Assembly: GCA_014189895.1 (NCBI GenBank)
Contig: BJFQ01000010.1
Coordinates: forward strand, 1 to 43,041
Origin: Acidobacteriota bacterium
GTDB taxonomy: Bacteria; Acidobacteriota; Holophagae; Holophagales; Holophagaceae
Direction of reading: 5' to 3'
Length of the DNA stretch: 43,041 nt
A program made the translations under genes and the position numbers. The first letter of the stretch is position 1. Each line of letters starts with the position of its first letter. Positions 9,174-16,496 of the stretch are shown piece by piece. The notes below the pieces were generated by a model. The model ran no database searches, was not told the DNA's origin, and saw only the letters and a list, made by a program, of their open reading frames with translations.

Positions 9174-10214
9174 ATGTCTGATGAGGGTTTTAAAGAGTTG
9201 GGATTATCTCCGATCACCCTCGGGCAGATATTCGAAGAACTTCGGGAGGGTGTTGTCTTATTTAGCAACGGACCCGACTTATCCCAAATTCAAGTGGTCT
9301 TTTTTAACTCAGCAGCGCTCAGGATACTTGGCGAAGATAGCGCTCTAAGCTCCAGGGTGCCCCTTCCCCAGGTATTCAGAGAGCCTGAGTGCATGAAATG
9401 GATATGGTCGGGGCCCAATGACGAGTACAGTCTCGAGCATAAATATGCGTTGTTATCTCTGAGGAGAAAATTGATTGATAGCCAAAGCGAATCTTATATT
9501 TTGATTACCTTCGAAGATATTACACGTCGAGTTCGTCTCGAAGAAACGCGTCAGAAGTTTATCTCCAACATGGGTCATGAGCTGAAAACCCCGATTACCT
9601 CTATGTCTTTAGCCTTAGAGAACCTTCAGGATGGGGGGGAAGCTCTATTCGATCAGAATATGGGTATTCTCAATAGGTCAGTTGAAAGGATGAAGCAATT
9701 AATTGAAGACTTATCTGATCTATCTAGTATCGAGACTGCAGCAATATTAAAAAAAGAAGATCTACTTAATTTACATGAATTTACTTCTGAGATTCTTCAT
9801 GATTTCAATGGAAGAACTCTAGAGCGCGGGGTCACCTTGGCTAGTCAAATAGATCCTCACTTTGAGGGCATTTCCGTAAAAACAAACAAGCTTCGGCTCT
9901 ATCAAATGATCCACAATCTCATCTCTAATGCCTTTAAATATGCTAACCCCCAATCAAAGGTTCTCCTGAGTTTCAATCTAGTTGAAGGTCGCATGGTGAT
10001 CCAAGTCCAAGATGAGGGACCTGGAATAGCTATTTTCGAACAAGAAAAGATTTTCGAGAGGTTCTATCGGACATCATCAGCAAGAGGTTTACCAGGAACT
10101 GGTCTTGGGCTGTCTATCGTGAAGCAACTTGCAAAGAAACTAGGCGGCACTATAAGCGTAAAAAGTGAACTAGGTGGAAGTTCTGTATTTACCTTATCTC
10201 TCCCCTTGGCTTAA
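9174..10214 (+). CDS. Cytoplasmic PAS-domain sensor histidine kinase
   Basis: A 346-residue PhoR-like kinase without a membrane segment. An N-terminal PAS-like region covers about residues 15-120. A HisKA domain follows with the phospho-acceptor His135 in SNMGHELKTPIT. The HATPase domain contains NLISNAFKYA, DEGPGI, the F-box-like IFERFYR and the G2 box GTGLGLSIVKQL. Known kinases of this type phosphorylate an aspartate on a response regulator, but no response regulator gene is adjacent. It is divergent from mraZ, with a 219-bp shared upstream region. The stimulus cannot be read from the sequence. Confidence 0.92.
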   Translation: MSDEGFKELGLSPITLGQIFEELREGVVLFSNGPDLSQIQVVFFNSAALRILGEDSALSSRVPLPQVFREPECMKWIWSGPNDEYSLEHKYALLSLRRKLIDSQSESYILITFEDITRRVRLEETRQKFISNMGHELKTPITSMSLALENLQDGGEALFDQNMGILNRSVERMKQLIEDLSDLSSIETAAILKKEDLLNLHEFTSEILHDFNGRTLERGVTLASQIDPHFEGISVKTNKLRLYQMIHNLISNAFKYANPQSKVLLSFNLVEGRMVIQVQDEGPGIAIFEQEKIFERFYRTSSARGLPGTGLGLSIVKQLAKKLGGTISVKSELGGSSVFTLSLPLA

Positions 10215-10561
10215 TCTTTAACTAATTTGGGGCCTAGGGGCTTACCGCCCATTAGATGGAAATGCAAATGATAAACTGTCTGACCTCCATCGTTCCCGCT
10301 ATTTGTGAGCAGCCTAAATCCAGACTTATCAACTCTGAACTCTTTTGCTAGTTGAGATGCTACTTCTGGAATACGAGAGATGATTGAGCTCATTTCTTTT
10401 GGAATGCTAGATAAATTATCTACGTGTTGCTTTGGTATGATCAAAATATGAACAGGAGCCTGAGGATGAATATCTTTGAATGCCATGAGAGTCTCATCGC
10501 TATAAACTACATTGGCTTGCAAAGTCCCCTCGGCAATCTTGCAAAACAAACAATTTTCCAT
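10211..10561 (-). CDS. HIT family hydrolase (HinT-like)
   Basis: Histidine-triad nucleotide hydrolases cleave purine nucleoside phosphoramidates and adenylates in the cytoplasm. The N-terminal CLFCKI, the middle PVHILIIPKQHVDNL and the C-terminal histidine triad YHLHFHLMGG are all present, so this is a HinT/PKCI-type enzyme. The frame is open to an ATG at 10573, but the ATG at 10561 has GGAG six bases upstream and gives the family-like MENCLFCKI (116 residues). The stop overlaps the end of the convergent kinase gene by four bases. The start lies 10 bases from the divergent trmL start. Confidence 0.95.
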   Translation of the reverse strand: MENCLFCKIAEGTLQANVVYSDETLMAFKDIHPQAPVHILIIPKQHVDNLSSIPKEMSSIISRIPEVASQLAKEFRVDKSGFRLLTNSGNDGGQTVYHLHFHLMGGKPLGPKLVKD

Positions 10562-10571
10562 AGCAGTCTCC

Positions 10572-11027
10572 ATGTTTAATATTGTCCTACATCAACCCGA
10601 GATCCCACAGAACACAGGAAGTATCGGGAGGCTATGCGTCAACAATAATTGCAAATTACACCTAATTAGACCCTTGGGATTTGAAACATCGGACTACTAC
10701 TTAAGGAGATCAGGGCTAGATTATTGGAAAAAACTGAATCCAGATTTTTATGACGATTGGCAGGACTTTAAAACCAAGAATCGAAGTATGCGTTTATTTT
10801 TGTTTTCTACTAAAGGAATGCGAAAACATACGGAGGTCGATTGGCAGCCGCAAGATGGTTTGGTTTTTGGATCAGAGACCTCCGGCTTACCTCGCCCTCT
10901 CATCGAGGAATACCTAGACAGTAGTATAAGAATCCCTATGATCGGGGACTTCACTCGAAGTCTCAACCTTGCTCAATCGGTTGCCATAGGACTCTACGAG
11001 GGTCTCAGGGTAGTCCATAATTGGTGA
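10572..11027 (+). CDS. trmL: tRNA (cytidine/uridine-2'-O-)-methyltransferase TrmL
   Basis: A SPOUT-class methyltransferase that 2'-O-methylates the wobble nucleotide 34 of certain leucine tRNAs. The 151-residue product begins MFNIVLHQPEIPQNTG, exactly where TrmL proteins start. It carries the SPOUT motifs NTGSIGRL, FGSETSGLP and SLNLAQSVAIGLYE, which form the knotted SAM site. The frame is open further upstream, but homology places the start at 10572, although no Shine-Dalgarno sequence is visible there. A leucine tRNA with CAG anticodon, a plausible but unproven substrate, is encoded at 25486. Confidence 0.95.
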   Translation: MFNIVLHQPEIPQNTGSIGRLCVNNNCKLHLIRPLGFETSDYYLRRSGLDYWKKLNPDFYDDWQDFKTKNRSMRLFLFSTKGMRKHTEVDWQPQDGLVFGSETSGLPRPLIEEYLDSSIRIPMIGDFTRSLNLAQSVAIGLYEGLRVVHNW

Positions 11028-11082
11028 GGAAAATGTCTCAATTGTTTGCCCCTAAGATATGTGCTAGGTGACAATAGAACTT

Positions 11083-11475
11083 ATGGCCCCTATTCGAGTT
11101 GTGATCGCAAAGCCTGGTCTCGACGGACATGATCGAGGAGCAAAAATTATAGCTCGCTCTCTTAGGGATGCAGGAATGGAAGTAATTTATACGGGACTTA
11201 GGCAATCTCCGTCCCAAATTGTGGCCGCTGTCGTCCAAGAGGATGCTCGTGTTTTAGGCTTGTCCATACTGAGCGGAGCCCATAATCAATTGGTGCCGGC
11301 CATCATGGAAGGCTTGAAGAAGGCGGGCGCTACAGACACTATTGTTTTCTTAGGTGGCATTATTCCTGACACAGATCTACCTGCCTTGAAAAACCTAGGA
11401 GTCCGAGAAGTATTTCAGCCAGGAACCAATACTAATGATGTTGTTTCGTTTATTAAAAAAGAAATCAACAAGTAA
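11083..11475 (+). CDS. Stand-alone B12-binding domain protein (methylmalonyl-CoA mutase C-terminal type)
   Basis: The 130-residue product is a cobalamin-binding Rossmann-like domain alone. DGHDRG at residues 14-19 supplies the DxHxxG motif, whose His16 would ligate cobalt from below (base-off/His-on). LGLSILSG and FLGGIIPD are the other conserved loops. In known mutases this domain is the C-terminus of the large chain or a separate small subunit, but no catalytic chain lies nearby, so the partner must be elsewhere. A GTG at 11068 is a possible earlier start. The ATG at 11083 is preferred because it gives MAPIRVVIAKPGLDGH and has AGGTGA upstream. It converges on lolA with abutting stop codons. 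Confidence 0.88.
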   Translation: MAPIRVVIAKPGLDGHDRGAKIIARSLRDAGMEVIYTGLRQSPSQIVAAVVQEDARVLGLSILSGAHNQLVPAIMEGLKKAGATDTIVFLGGIIPDTDLPALKNLGVREVFQPGTNTNDVVSFIKKEINK

Positions 11476-12057
11476 TTATTTCACCCAACGAGTCTTGTCA
11501 GGAAGGGCCAAGAAGAGTCTTTTACGTCCCTCAACATGGAGAGGTTTCATCTTGATGAAAGACAAAATCTGCGTCCCCCCAGAGCTGTCTACCCACTGAA
11601 TAGATTCAAGATAAGAATCTCCAAATCTAAGTTGGATCGGAAAGCCTTTGGGGGTGATGCCGAAACCCTGAACGTTATAGATGTTAGGCTTAACTTGAGT
11701 GACTTGTTTGATTAGATTAGATTCTTGACCGTAGACTATACTCCAAAGGCCATGGCCTTGAAGATTGGCTGATATGACAGAACGAGTAGCGGTTCTTGTT
11801 GAAGGATCATACTGGACGATGGTATTTCCATCTGAGGTTATTGAGATCCCCGAATCATAGTCCATGCGAAATTGTCCTTTTTCTCCGATAAAGAGCTGTC
11901 CTTTTTCTTTTGATGCGCCAAAGATTGGACTAGAACTAGATTGTAAGAAAAGAGACTCCACATTGGTCAAGCTTTGTCTTAGCCTTTCCTCAAAAGACCT
12001 CTCCTCTATTTGAGCTACTAGGCTGCTTATCATTATAAGAAATAAGCTAGTCCTCAT
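11476..12057 (-). CDS. lolA: LolA-like outer-membrane lipoprotein carrier protein
   Basis: LolA ferries lipoproteins across the periplasm to the outer membrane. The 193-residue product begins with a short hydrophobic export signal (about residues 4-15). A LolA-like half-barrel pattern follows, with alternating strands such as GQLFIGEKGQFRMDYD, SDGNTIVQYDP and ESIQWVDSSGG. Sequence similarity is moderate, so the family is clearer than the exact role. It lies 13 bases downstream of the peroxiredoxin gene and is probably in one transcript with it and lexA. Confidence 0.8.
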   Translation of the reverse strand: MRTSLFLIMISSLVAQIEERSFEERLRQSLTNVESLFLQSSSSPIFGASKEKGQLFIGEKGQFRMDYDSGISITSDGNTIVQYDPSTRTATRSVISANLQGHGLWSIVYGQESNLIKQVTQVKPNIYNVQGFGITPKGFPIQLRFGDSYLESIQWVDSSGGTQILSFIKMKPLHVEGRKRLFLALPDKTRWVK

Positions 12058-12070
12058 AGAGAGTCTTCGA

Positions 12071-12622
12071 TCAGGGTTTGAGGAGCCTAAGGGTTTCTAG
12101 GACTTGTGAGTCATGGGCGGACGACTTTACATCTTTAATAATTTTTTTGATGACCCCATCTTTACCGATGATAAATGTCCACCGTTTTGCAATACCTACA
12201 AGGGGCATAGCTACGCCGTATTTGTTGATTAACTCTTTGCTTGGATCAGCTAGCAGACTAAAGGGCAATTGGTACTTCTGTGCGAACTCTTGATGCGATG
12301 CAACATCATCAGCGCTCACACCTAGAATCACTGCATCCATTGCCTTGATGGCACCAATGTTATCTCGCAGATTACAGGCTTGCGCTGTACAACCCGGAGT
12401 ATCATCTTTGGGGTAAAAATATAAAATTACGTTCGATTTATTTTTAAATTGCGACAGATTGACCATTTGGCTATTTTGGTCCAGAGCTGAAAAAAGAGGA
12501 GCTGCCTGCCCTTCTTTTGGTCCTGGAGCGTCCGGTACTGATCCACCCAAAAGACTTAATATATTCAAAGACACCACGATTACACCTTTCAGAAAGTATT
12601 TCAAATGATCCCCCAAATTCAA
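12071..12622 (-). CDS. bcp: Peroxiredoxin of the BCP/PrxQ type, probably exported or membrane-anchored
   Basis: A thiol peroxidase that reduces hydroperoxides. The active-site segment FYPKDDTPGCTAQACNLRD gives the peroxidatic Cys78 and a resolving Cys83 five residues later, the arrangement of atypical two-cysteine PrxQ enzymes. About 40 residues precede the domain, including a hydrophobic stretch at 10-27, so it is likely periplasmic or tethered to the inner membrane. Most BCP proteins are cytoplasmic. The start is a TTG at 12622 with GAGG six bases upstream. No in-frame ATG exists before the catalytic domain. Confidence 0.9.
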   Translation of the reverse strand: MNLGDHLKYFLKGVIVVSLNILSLLGGSVPDAPGPKEGQAAPLFSALDQNSQMVNLSQFKNKSNVILYFYPKDDTPGCTAQACNLRDNIGAIKAMDAVILGVSADDVASHQEFAQKYQLPFSLLADPSKELINKYGVAMPLVGIAKRWTFIIGKDGVIKKIIKDVKSSAHDSQVLETLRLLKP

Positions 12623-12640
12623 TCTAGCCTCTTTATGAAA

Positions 12641-13279
12641 CTAGAAACTTCTCATTACACCTACCAGTTTACCCTGAATTTCTACTTGTTCCTCTTGGTA
12701 GCGGGTAGGCTTCATTTCTGAATTGTGAGGTATCAATAAAATACCATCAGAATCCCTTCGGAATTCCTTAAGTGTTGCTTCATCCCCATCAATTAGAGCA
12801 ACAACTCGATCTCCATTTCTATATTCAGATTTTTTTTGCAAAATGACAAAGTCGCCATCTAGAACAGCGTCTTGGGTCATTGAATTGCCCTTGACCCGAA
12901 GAATAAATAAGTCTTCTCTGTTTCTATGTATGGTATTTGGCACCTCTAGGGGAATACTTCGGCTATCTGGAGTAAGCGGAGATCCGGCAGCAATATCACC
13001 ACAAAAGGGGATGAACCTTGAAGAGCTCGGAGTAGCCTCTTGATATAGTGGGTTAGGTTCAGAAGCAATTACGACAATGTTGTTACCTTTGCCCTGGCTT
13101 CGTGCCAAAAAGCCTTTTTCAATCAAATGTTGGACATGTTTATGAACCGTAGAAACTGCATGGGTCTTAACTCCCTTCGCTATTTCAGTGAGAGTCGGAC
13201 TTCGTCGCTCTTTCCTGACAAAATCCCTAATAAACGTAAGGACTGCAGATTGACGCTTGGTAAGATCAGATGATTTCAT
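12641..13279 (-). CDS. lexA: LexA repressor (SOS response)
   Basis: LexA represses DNA-damage genes and is inactivated by RecA-stimulated self-cleavage. The winged-helix DNA-binding domain covers about residues 1-65. The cleavage bond is Ala98-Gly99 in DIAAGSP, and the Ser-Lys dyad is Ser133 (GNSM) with Lys171 (EATLKEF). Length 212 is typical. The gene is divergent from korA. The probable promoter lies directly against the start codon, leaving almost no leader, and a dyad there is a candidate for self-repression. Confidence 0.96.
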   Translation of the reverse strand: MKSSDLTKRQSAVLTFIRDFVRKERRSPTLTEIAKGVKTHAVSTVHKHVQHLIEKGFLARSQGKGNNIVVIASEPNPLYQEATPSSSRFIPFCGDIAAGSPLTPDSRSIPLEVPNTIHRNREDLFILRVKGNSMTQDAVLDGDFVILQKKSEYRNGDRVVALIDGDEATLKEFRRDSDGILLIPHNSEMKPTRYQEEQVEIQGKLVGVMRSF

Positions 13280-13281
13280 AG

Positions 13282-13315
13282 CCTAAAGATTAGGAGAAAA
13301 AAACAGAGGGGTCAA
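13282..13315 (-). promoter_or_regulatory. Putative lexA promoter with overlapping dyad operator
   Basis: On the minus strand TTGACC (13315-13310) and TAATCT (13292-13287) are separated by 17 bases, a plausible sigma-70 pair with a weak -10. A-rich tracts lie further upstream. The perfect inverted repeat CCTAATCTTTAGG (13294-13282) covers the -10 and ends three bases before the ATG. A repressor bound there would block transcription, which suits LexA self-control. The sequence is not one of the LexA boxes I know, so this is inference. Confidence 0.4.
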
Positions 13316-13384
13316 TCTCTTTTTTTTCGTTTTTTTTGGCCCTGTAAATTGACAATCTAAAATGTCGAGAATCCCTTCTATTTA

Positions 13385-13413
13385 TTGGGCTTTCTTCTAC
13401 TTTGTGTGATAAT
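13385..13413 (+). promoter_or_regulatory. Putative sigma-70 promoter of korAB
   Basis: TTGGGC at 13385-13390 and GATAAT at 13408-13413 are spaced by 17 bases, giving a start near 13420 and a leader of about 47 nt before korA. The leader contains an inverted repeat, CGTATC (13422-13427) and GATACG (13441-13446), which could fold as a hairpin or serve as an operator. A strong AGGAG precedes the ATG. Confidence 0.5.
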
Positions 13414-13466
13414 TTAATTTCCGTATCGGCTCGGAATTAGGATACGTGAGTATTTAGGAGCGCTAA

Positions 13467-15269
13467 ATGTTTTCAGGCACTATGTCCCCATCTCCTGATG
13501 TAAGGGTTAACGATTTTTCCATTCAGATTGCCACAGTTAATGGTTCTGGATCCCAAACAGCCAATAACGTTCTGATGCGTTCAGTCTTCCAAATGGGTGT
13601 TCCAGTTAGCGGAAAGAATTTATTCCCCTCCAACATCGCTGGTCTTCCAACGTGGTTCACTATTCGCGCAAGTGCCCAAGGATATACTGCACGCAGGGCA
13701 ACCAACGAAATGTTAATTCTTATGAACCCTGAAACAGCTAAAGAGGACATTCAAAAGTCAGATAGTGGTTGTTTGGTCATTTATGATGAACCGCTAAAGC
13801 TCGAAGGCTTGCGGGATGATCTGCATTATTTTCCTGTCCCTTTTCAAAAAATTGTTACTGCATGCTGCCCAGAACCTAAACTCCATAAGTTAGTGAAGAA
13901 CATGATTTATGTTGGAGTCACATGTTTTTTATTAGAAATTGATACCGAAGAAGCAGAGAAGGCCATAGCAAAGCAGCTTAAGGGCAAAGCAAAGGCCATT
14001 GAAATCAATGTAGGAGCTATTAAAGCAGGCTTCCTATGGGCAAAAGAAAATATCAAGACCAAGAGTCCCCTTAAAGTCAAAAGGGACAATAAAACCGAGG
14101 GCAAGATTATCGTTGATGGCAACGAGGCTTCGGCCATTGGCTGCATGTTTGGTGGAGTAACTGTCCTTGCATGGTACCCCATCACACCAGCCAGCAGTTT
14201 GTCAGAAAGCCTGATTGATTATCTAGAGGAATACCGAAAAACGCCCGATGGAAAATCTACTTATGCTGTAGTCCAGATGGAAGATGAGTTGGCCTCTGCT
14301 GGAGCTGTTCTTGGAGCGGGATGGGCTGGGGCTCGAAGTATGACTACGACATCGGGTCCGGGCATCTCACTGATGAGCGAATTTATCGGCCTAGGATACT
14401 TTAGTGAAATACCAGGGGTTTTCTTCAACGTTGCAAGAACTGGTCCATCGACGGGCCTCCCCACGAGGACTATGCAGGGAGATATCGATATCTGTGCTAA
14501 GTGCAGTCATGGCGATACGCTGCACATTAATCTTTACCCGGGCAATATGCAGGAGTGCTTCGAGTTTGCCTACCAGTCATTCGATTTAGCTGAACGCTTC
14601 CAAACTCCAATATTTGTTGTTTCAGATTTAGATCTTGGAATGCAAAATTGGATGTCTGATCCCTTTGCTTATCCTGATAAACCATACGATCGCGGGAAGG
14701 TATTGAACCAAAAACAACTGAGCGAAATCACAGAATTTGCTCGCTATCGCGATGTGGATAACGATGGAATACCCTATCGTTCCCTCCCCGGTACTCCGGG
14801 AGGAAAAGGAGCCTATTTTACAAGGGGAAGCGGCCATAATGACCGAGCCTTATACTCAGAAAAACCCGAAGATTACGTTGCTGTTGTAGATCGACTGAAA
14901 CGAAAGTATTACTCTGCCAAGACCTACGTGCCTAAACCCGTCTTCAGAAATAGCGGCAACAGCGCAGGCATCATCGCCTTTGGTTCAAGCGATCCTGCGG
15001 TAATAGAAGCTCAAGATGAACTAGCCCGTATGGGACAAAAATTGGACTATATGAGGCTTCGAGCCCTCCCCTTCACTGCGGAAGTGGATGAATTTATTAA
15101 AGCCAAAAAAGCGATCTATGTCGTAGACCAAAATAGAGATGGACAAATGGCCGGACTCTTAAAGGAAGCTTATCCTGCCGATGCGACAAAGTTTATTTCC
15201 GTCCTTCATTACAATGGACTAGCTCTCGACGCACAATCTGTAGTCAATCAAATTATTTCTAAAGTATAG
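13467..15269 (+). CDS. korA: 2-oxoacid:ferredoxin oxidoreductase, fused gamma-alpha subunit
   Basis: Large chain of a thiamine-dependent enzyme that oxidatively decarboxylates a 2-oxoacid (probably 2-oxoglutarate) to the acyl-CoA while reducing ferredoxin. It can run in reverse when reductant is available. Residues 1 to about 195 form the gamma domain (start of a GSGSQTANNVLMRSVF pattern). From about 215 comes the alpha domain with WYPITPASSLSESL, VQMEDELASAGAVLGAGWAG and TTTSGPGISLMSEF. Length 600 is typical of this fused form. The substrate is inferred from the KorA-type fusion rather than from a diagnostic residue. AGGAG lies seven bases before the ATG. korB follows after 8 bp. Confidence 0.93.
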   Translation: MFSGTMSPSPDVRVNDFSIQIATVNGSGSQTANNVLMRSVFQMGVPVSGKNLFPSNIAGLPTWFTIRASAQGYTARRATNEMLILMNPETAKEDIQKSDSGCLVIYDEPLKLEGLRDDLHYFPVPFQKIVTACCPEPKLHKLVKNMIYVGVTCFLLEIDTEEAEKAIAKQLKGKAKAIEINVGAIKAGFLWAKENIKTKSPLKVKRDNKTEGKIIVDGNEASAIGCMFGGVTVLAWYPITPASSLSESLIDYLEEYRKTPDGKSTYAVVQMEDELASAGAVLGAGWAGARSMTTTSGPGISLMSEFIGLGYFSEIPGVFFNVARTGPSTGLPTRTMQGDIDICAKCSHGDTLHINLYPGNMQECFEFAYQSFDLAERFQTPIFVVSDLDLGMQNWMSDPFAYPDKPYDRGKVLNQKQLSEITEFARYRDVDNDGIPYRSLPGTPGGKGAYFTRGSGHNDRALYSEKPEDYVAVVDRLKRKYYSAKTYVPKPVFRNSGNSAGIIAFGSSDPAVIEAQDELARMGQKLDYMRLRALPFTAEVDEFIKAKKAIYVVDQNRDGQMAGLLKEAYPADATKFISVLHYNGLALDAQSVVNQIISKV

Positions 15270-15277
15270 GATTCATA

Positions 15278-16324
15278 ATGTCAAACACCCCTGCTGCAAG
15301 CTCTGTTCCTCCTAGCAACCAACTAGGTCTCACAAAACAGGATTACGTTGGTTCTAAGTCCACCCTTTGCGCTGGCTGTGGTCATGATTCAATCACCGCA
15401 CAATTAATTAATGCTGCTTGGGAAATGAATGTCGATGGCACTCGAGTGGCTAAACTTTCCGGTATTGGTTGTTCATCTAAAACTCCTGCCTACTTCTTCA
15501 ATCAAGCCTGGGGCTTCAATGCTGTCCATGGCCGAATGCCCTCAGTAGCGACTGGAGCATCAATGGCAAATAGAAACCTAATCAATATTGGTGTTTCTGG
15601 AGACGGAGACTCTATGAGTATTGGATTAGGCCAACTTTGCCATATGATTCGCCGCAATGTTCCAATCATCTACATTATTGAAGACAACGGAGTCTACGGT
15701 CTCACGAAGGGTCAGTTTTCAGCCACTGCGGACAAAGGATCTGTTCTCAAATATGGAAGTATTAATTCACTAGAGCCCATCGATCCTGTCACATTAGCCA
15801 TCGAACTAGGTTGTGGATTCGTAGCAAGATCTTTTAGTGGTAACCCAAAACAAATGAATGCGATCCTAAAAGCTGCATTTGCTTATGAAGGCACCTCGAT
15901 TATTGATATTGTCTCACCCTGCGTGACGTTCAACAACCATGACAGCTCCACTAAGTCATATAAAAATGTCAAAGATCACGAAATGCCTCTACATGAATTA
16001 GGTTTTGTGGCCTTTAACGAGTTAGAAAATATAGAAATAGCTGCTGGTGAATCTAAAACAGTAGATTTCCCCGATGGTTCAAAGGTGACTTTTAGAAACA
16101 TTCATGAGAATTATGATCCGACTGATGCTGTAGGAGCGATAAAGCTAGTCAAAGAGTCTTTGTCGAAAAACGAGTTTCTTACGGGGCTCCTCTATATCCG
16201 ACCGGGATCTCCTGATTTCAATAAAGTATTAAACTTGGTTGACGAGCCTTTGGCGAGCCTTGACCTCAAGGCCCTCAAACCAAGCCCTCAAATACTTTCT
16301 GAGATTATGGAATCTCTGGCCTAA
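15278..16324 (+). CDS. korB: 2-oxoacid:ferredoxin oxidoreductase, beta subunit
   Basis: Small chain carrying thiamine diphosphate and one [4Fe-4S] cluster, partner of korA. Probable cluster ligands are Cys31 and Cys34 (LCAGCGHD), Cys65 (GIGCSSK) and the cysteine of SPCVTFNN. The thiamine motif is GDGDSMSIGLGQLCH, continuing to EDNGVYGLTKGQ. Length 348 is normal for KorB. Both genes lie in a simple two-gene operon with no delta ferredoxin subunit, as is usual for this type. Confidence 0.94.
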   Translation: MSNTPAASSVPPSNQLGLTKQDYVGSKSTLCAGCGHDSITAQLINAAWEMNVDGTRVAKLSGIGCSSKTPAYFFNQAWGFNAVHGRMPSVATGASMANRNLINIGVSGDGDSMSIGLGQLCHMIRRNVPIIYIIEDNGVYGLTKGQFSATADKGSVLKYGSINSLEPIDPVTLAIELGCGFVARSFSGNPKQMNAILKAAFAYEGTSIIDIVSPCVTFNNHDSSTKSYKNVKDHEMPLHELGFVAFNELENIEIAAGESKTVDFPDGSKVTFRNIHENYDPTDAVGAIKLVKESLSKNEFLTGLLYIRPGSPDFNKVLNLVDEPLASLDLKALKPSPQILSEIMESLA

Positions 16325-16363
16325 TTGGCCTGAAAGCATTCTCCTTAGAATATGCCTAGGGAG

Positions 16364-16439
16364 TGGTGGAGCTGAACGGGATCGAACCGTCGACCTCTGC
16401 ATTGCGAACGCAGCGCTCTCCCAGCTGAGCTACAGCCCC
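16364..16439 (-). tRNA. tRNA-Ala, anticodon CGC
   Basis: A complete 76-nt cloverleaf on the minus strand: acceptor GGGGCTG with CAGCTCC, D-arm GCTC/GAGC, anticodon stem CTGCG/TGCAG around loop TTCGCAA, T-arm GACGG/CCGTT with TTCGATC. The 3' CCA is encoded (16366-16364). The anticodon CGC occupies 16406-16404 and reads GCG. The gene is opposite in direction to korB and ruvA, so it has its own promoter. Confidence 0.97.
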
Positions 16440-16496
16440 AATGAAGTTAGTTTAACTATGAATGTATTCGTTGGCTACTCTCGATATCCTTAAATA

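Noticed and set aside
13320-13338. T-rich tracts between lexA and korA, considered as a terminator
   Set aside because: No stem precedes them, and both flanking genes read away from the region. They fit better as A-tracts upstream of the lexA promoter.
16334-16358. Imperfect hairpin after korB and after the tRNA-Ala, considered as a shared terminator
   Set aside because: The stem (GCAT-TCT with AGA-AT-ATGC) has a bulge, and there is no T-run on either strand.
16239-16493. 84-codon open frame on the plus strand across the korB end and the tRNA-Ala
   Set aside because: It overlaps korB and runs antisense through the tRNA. The repeated pattern of such frames over tRNA genes is a known annotation artefact.
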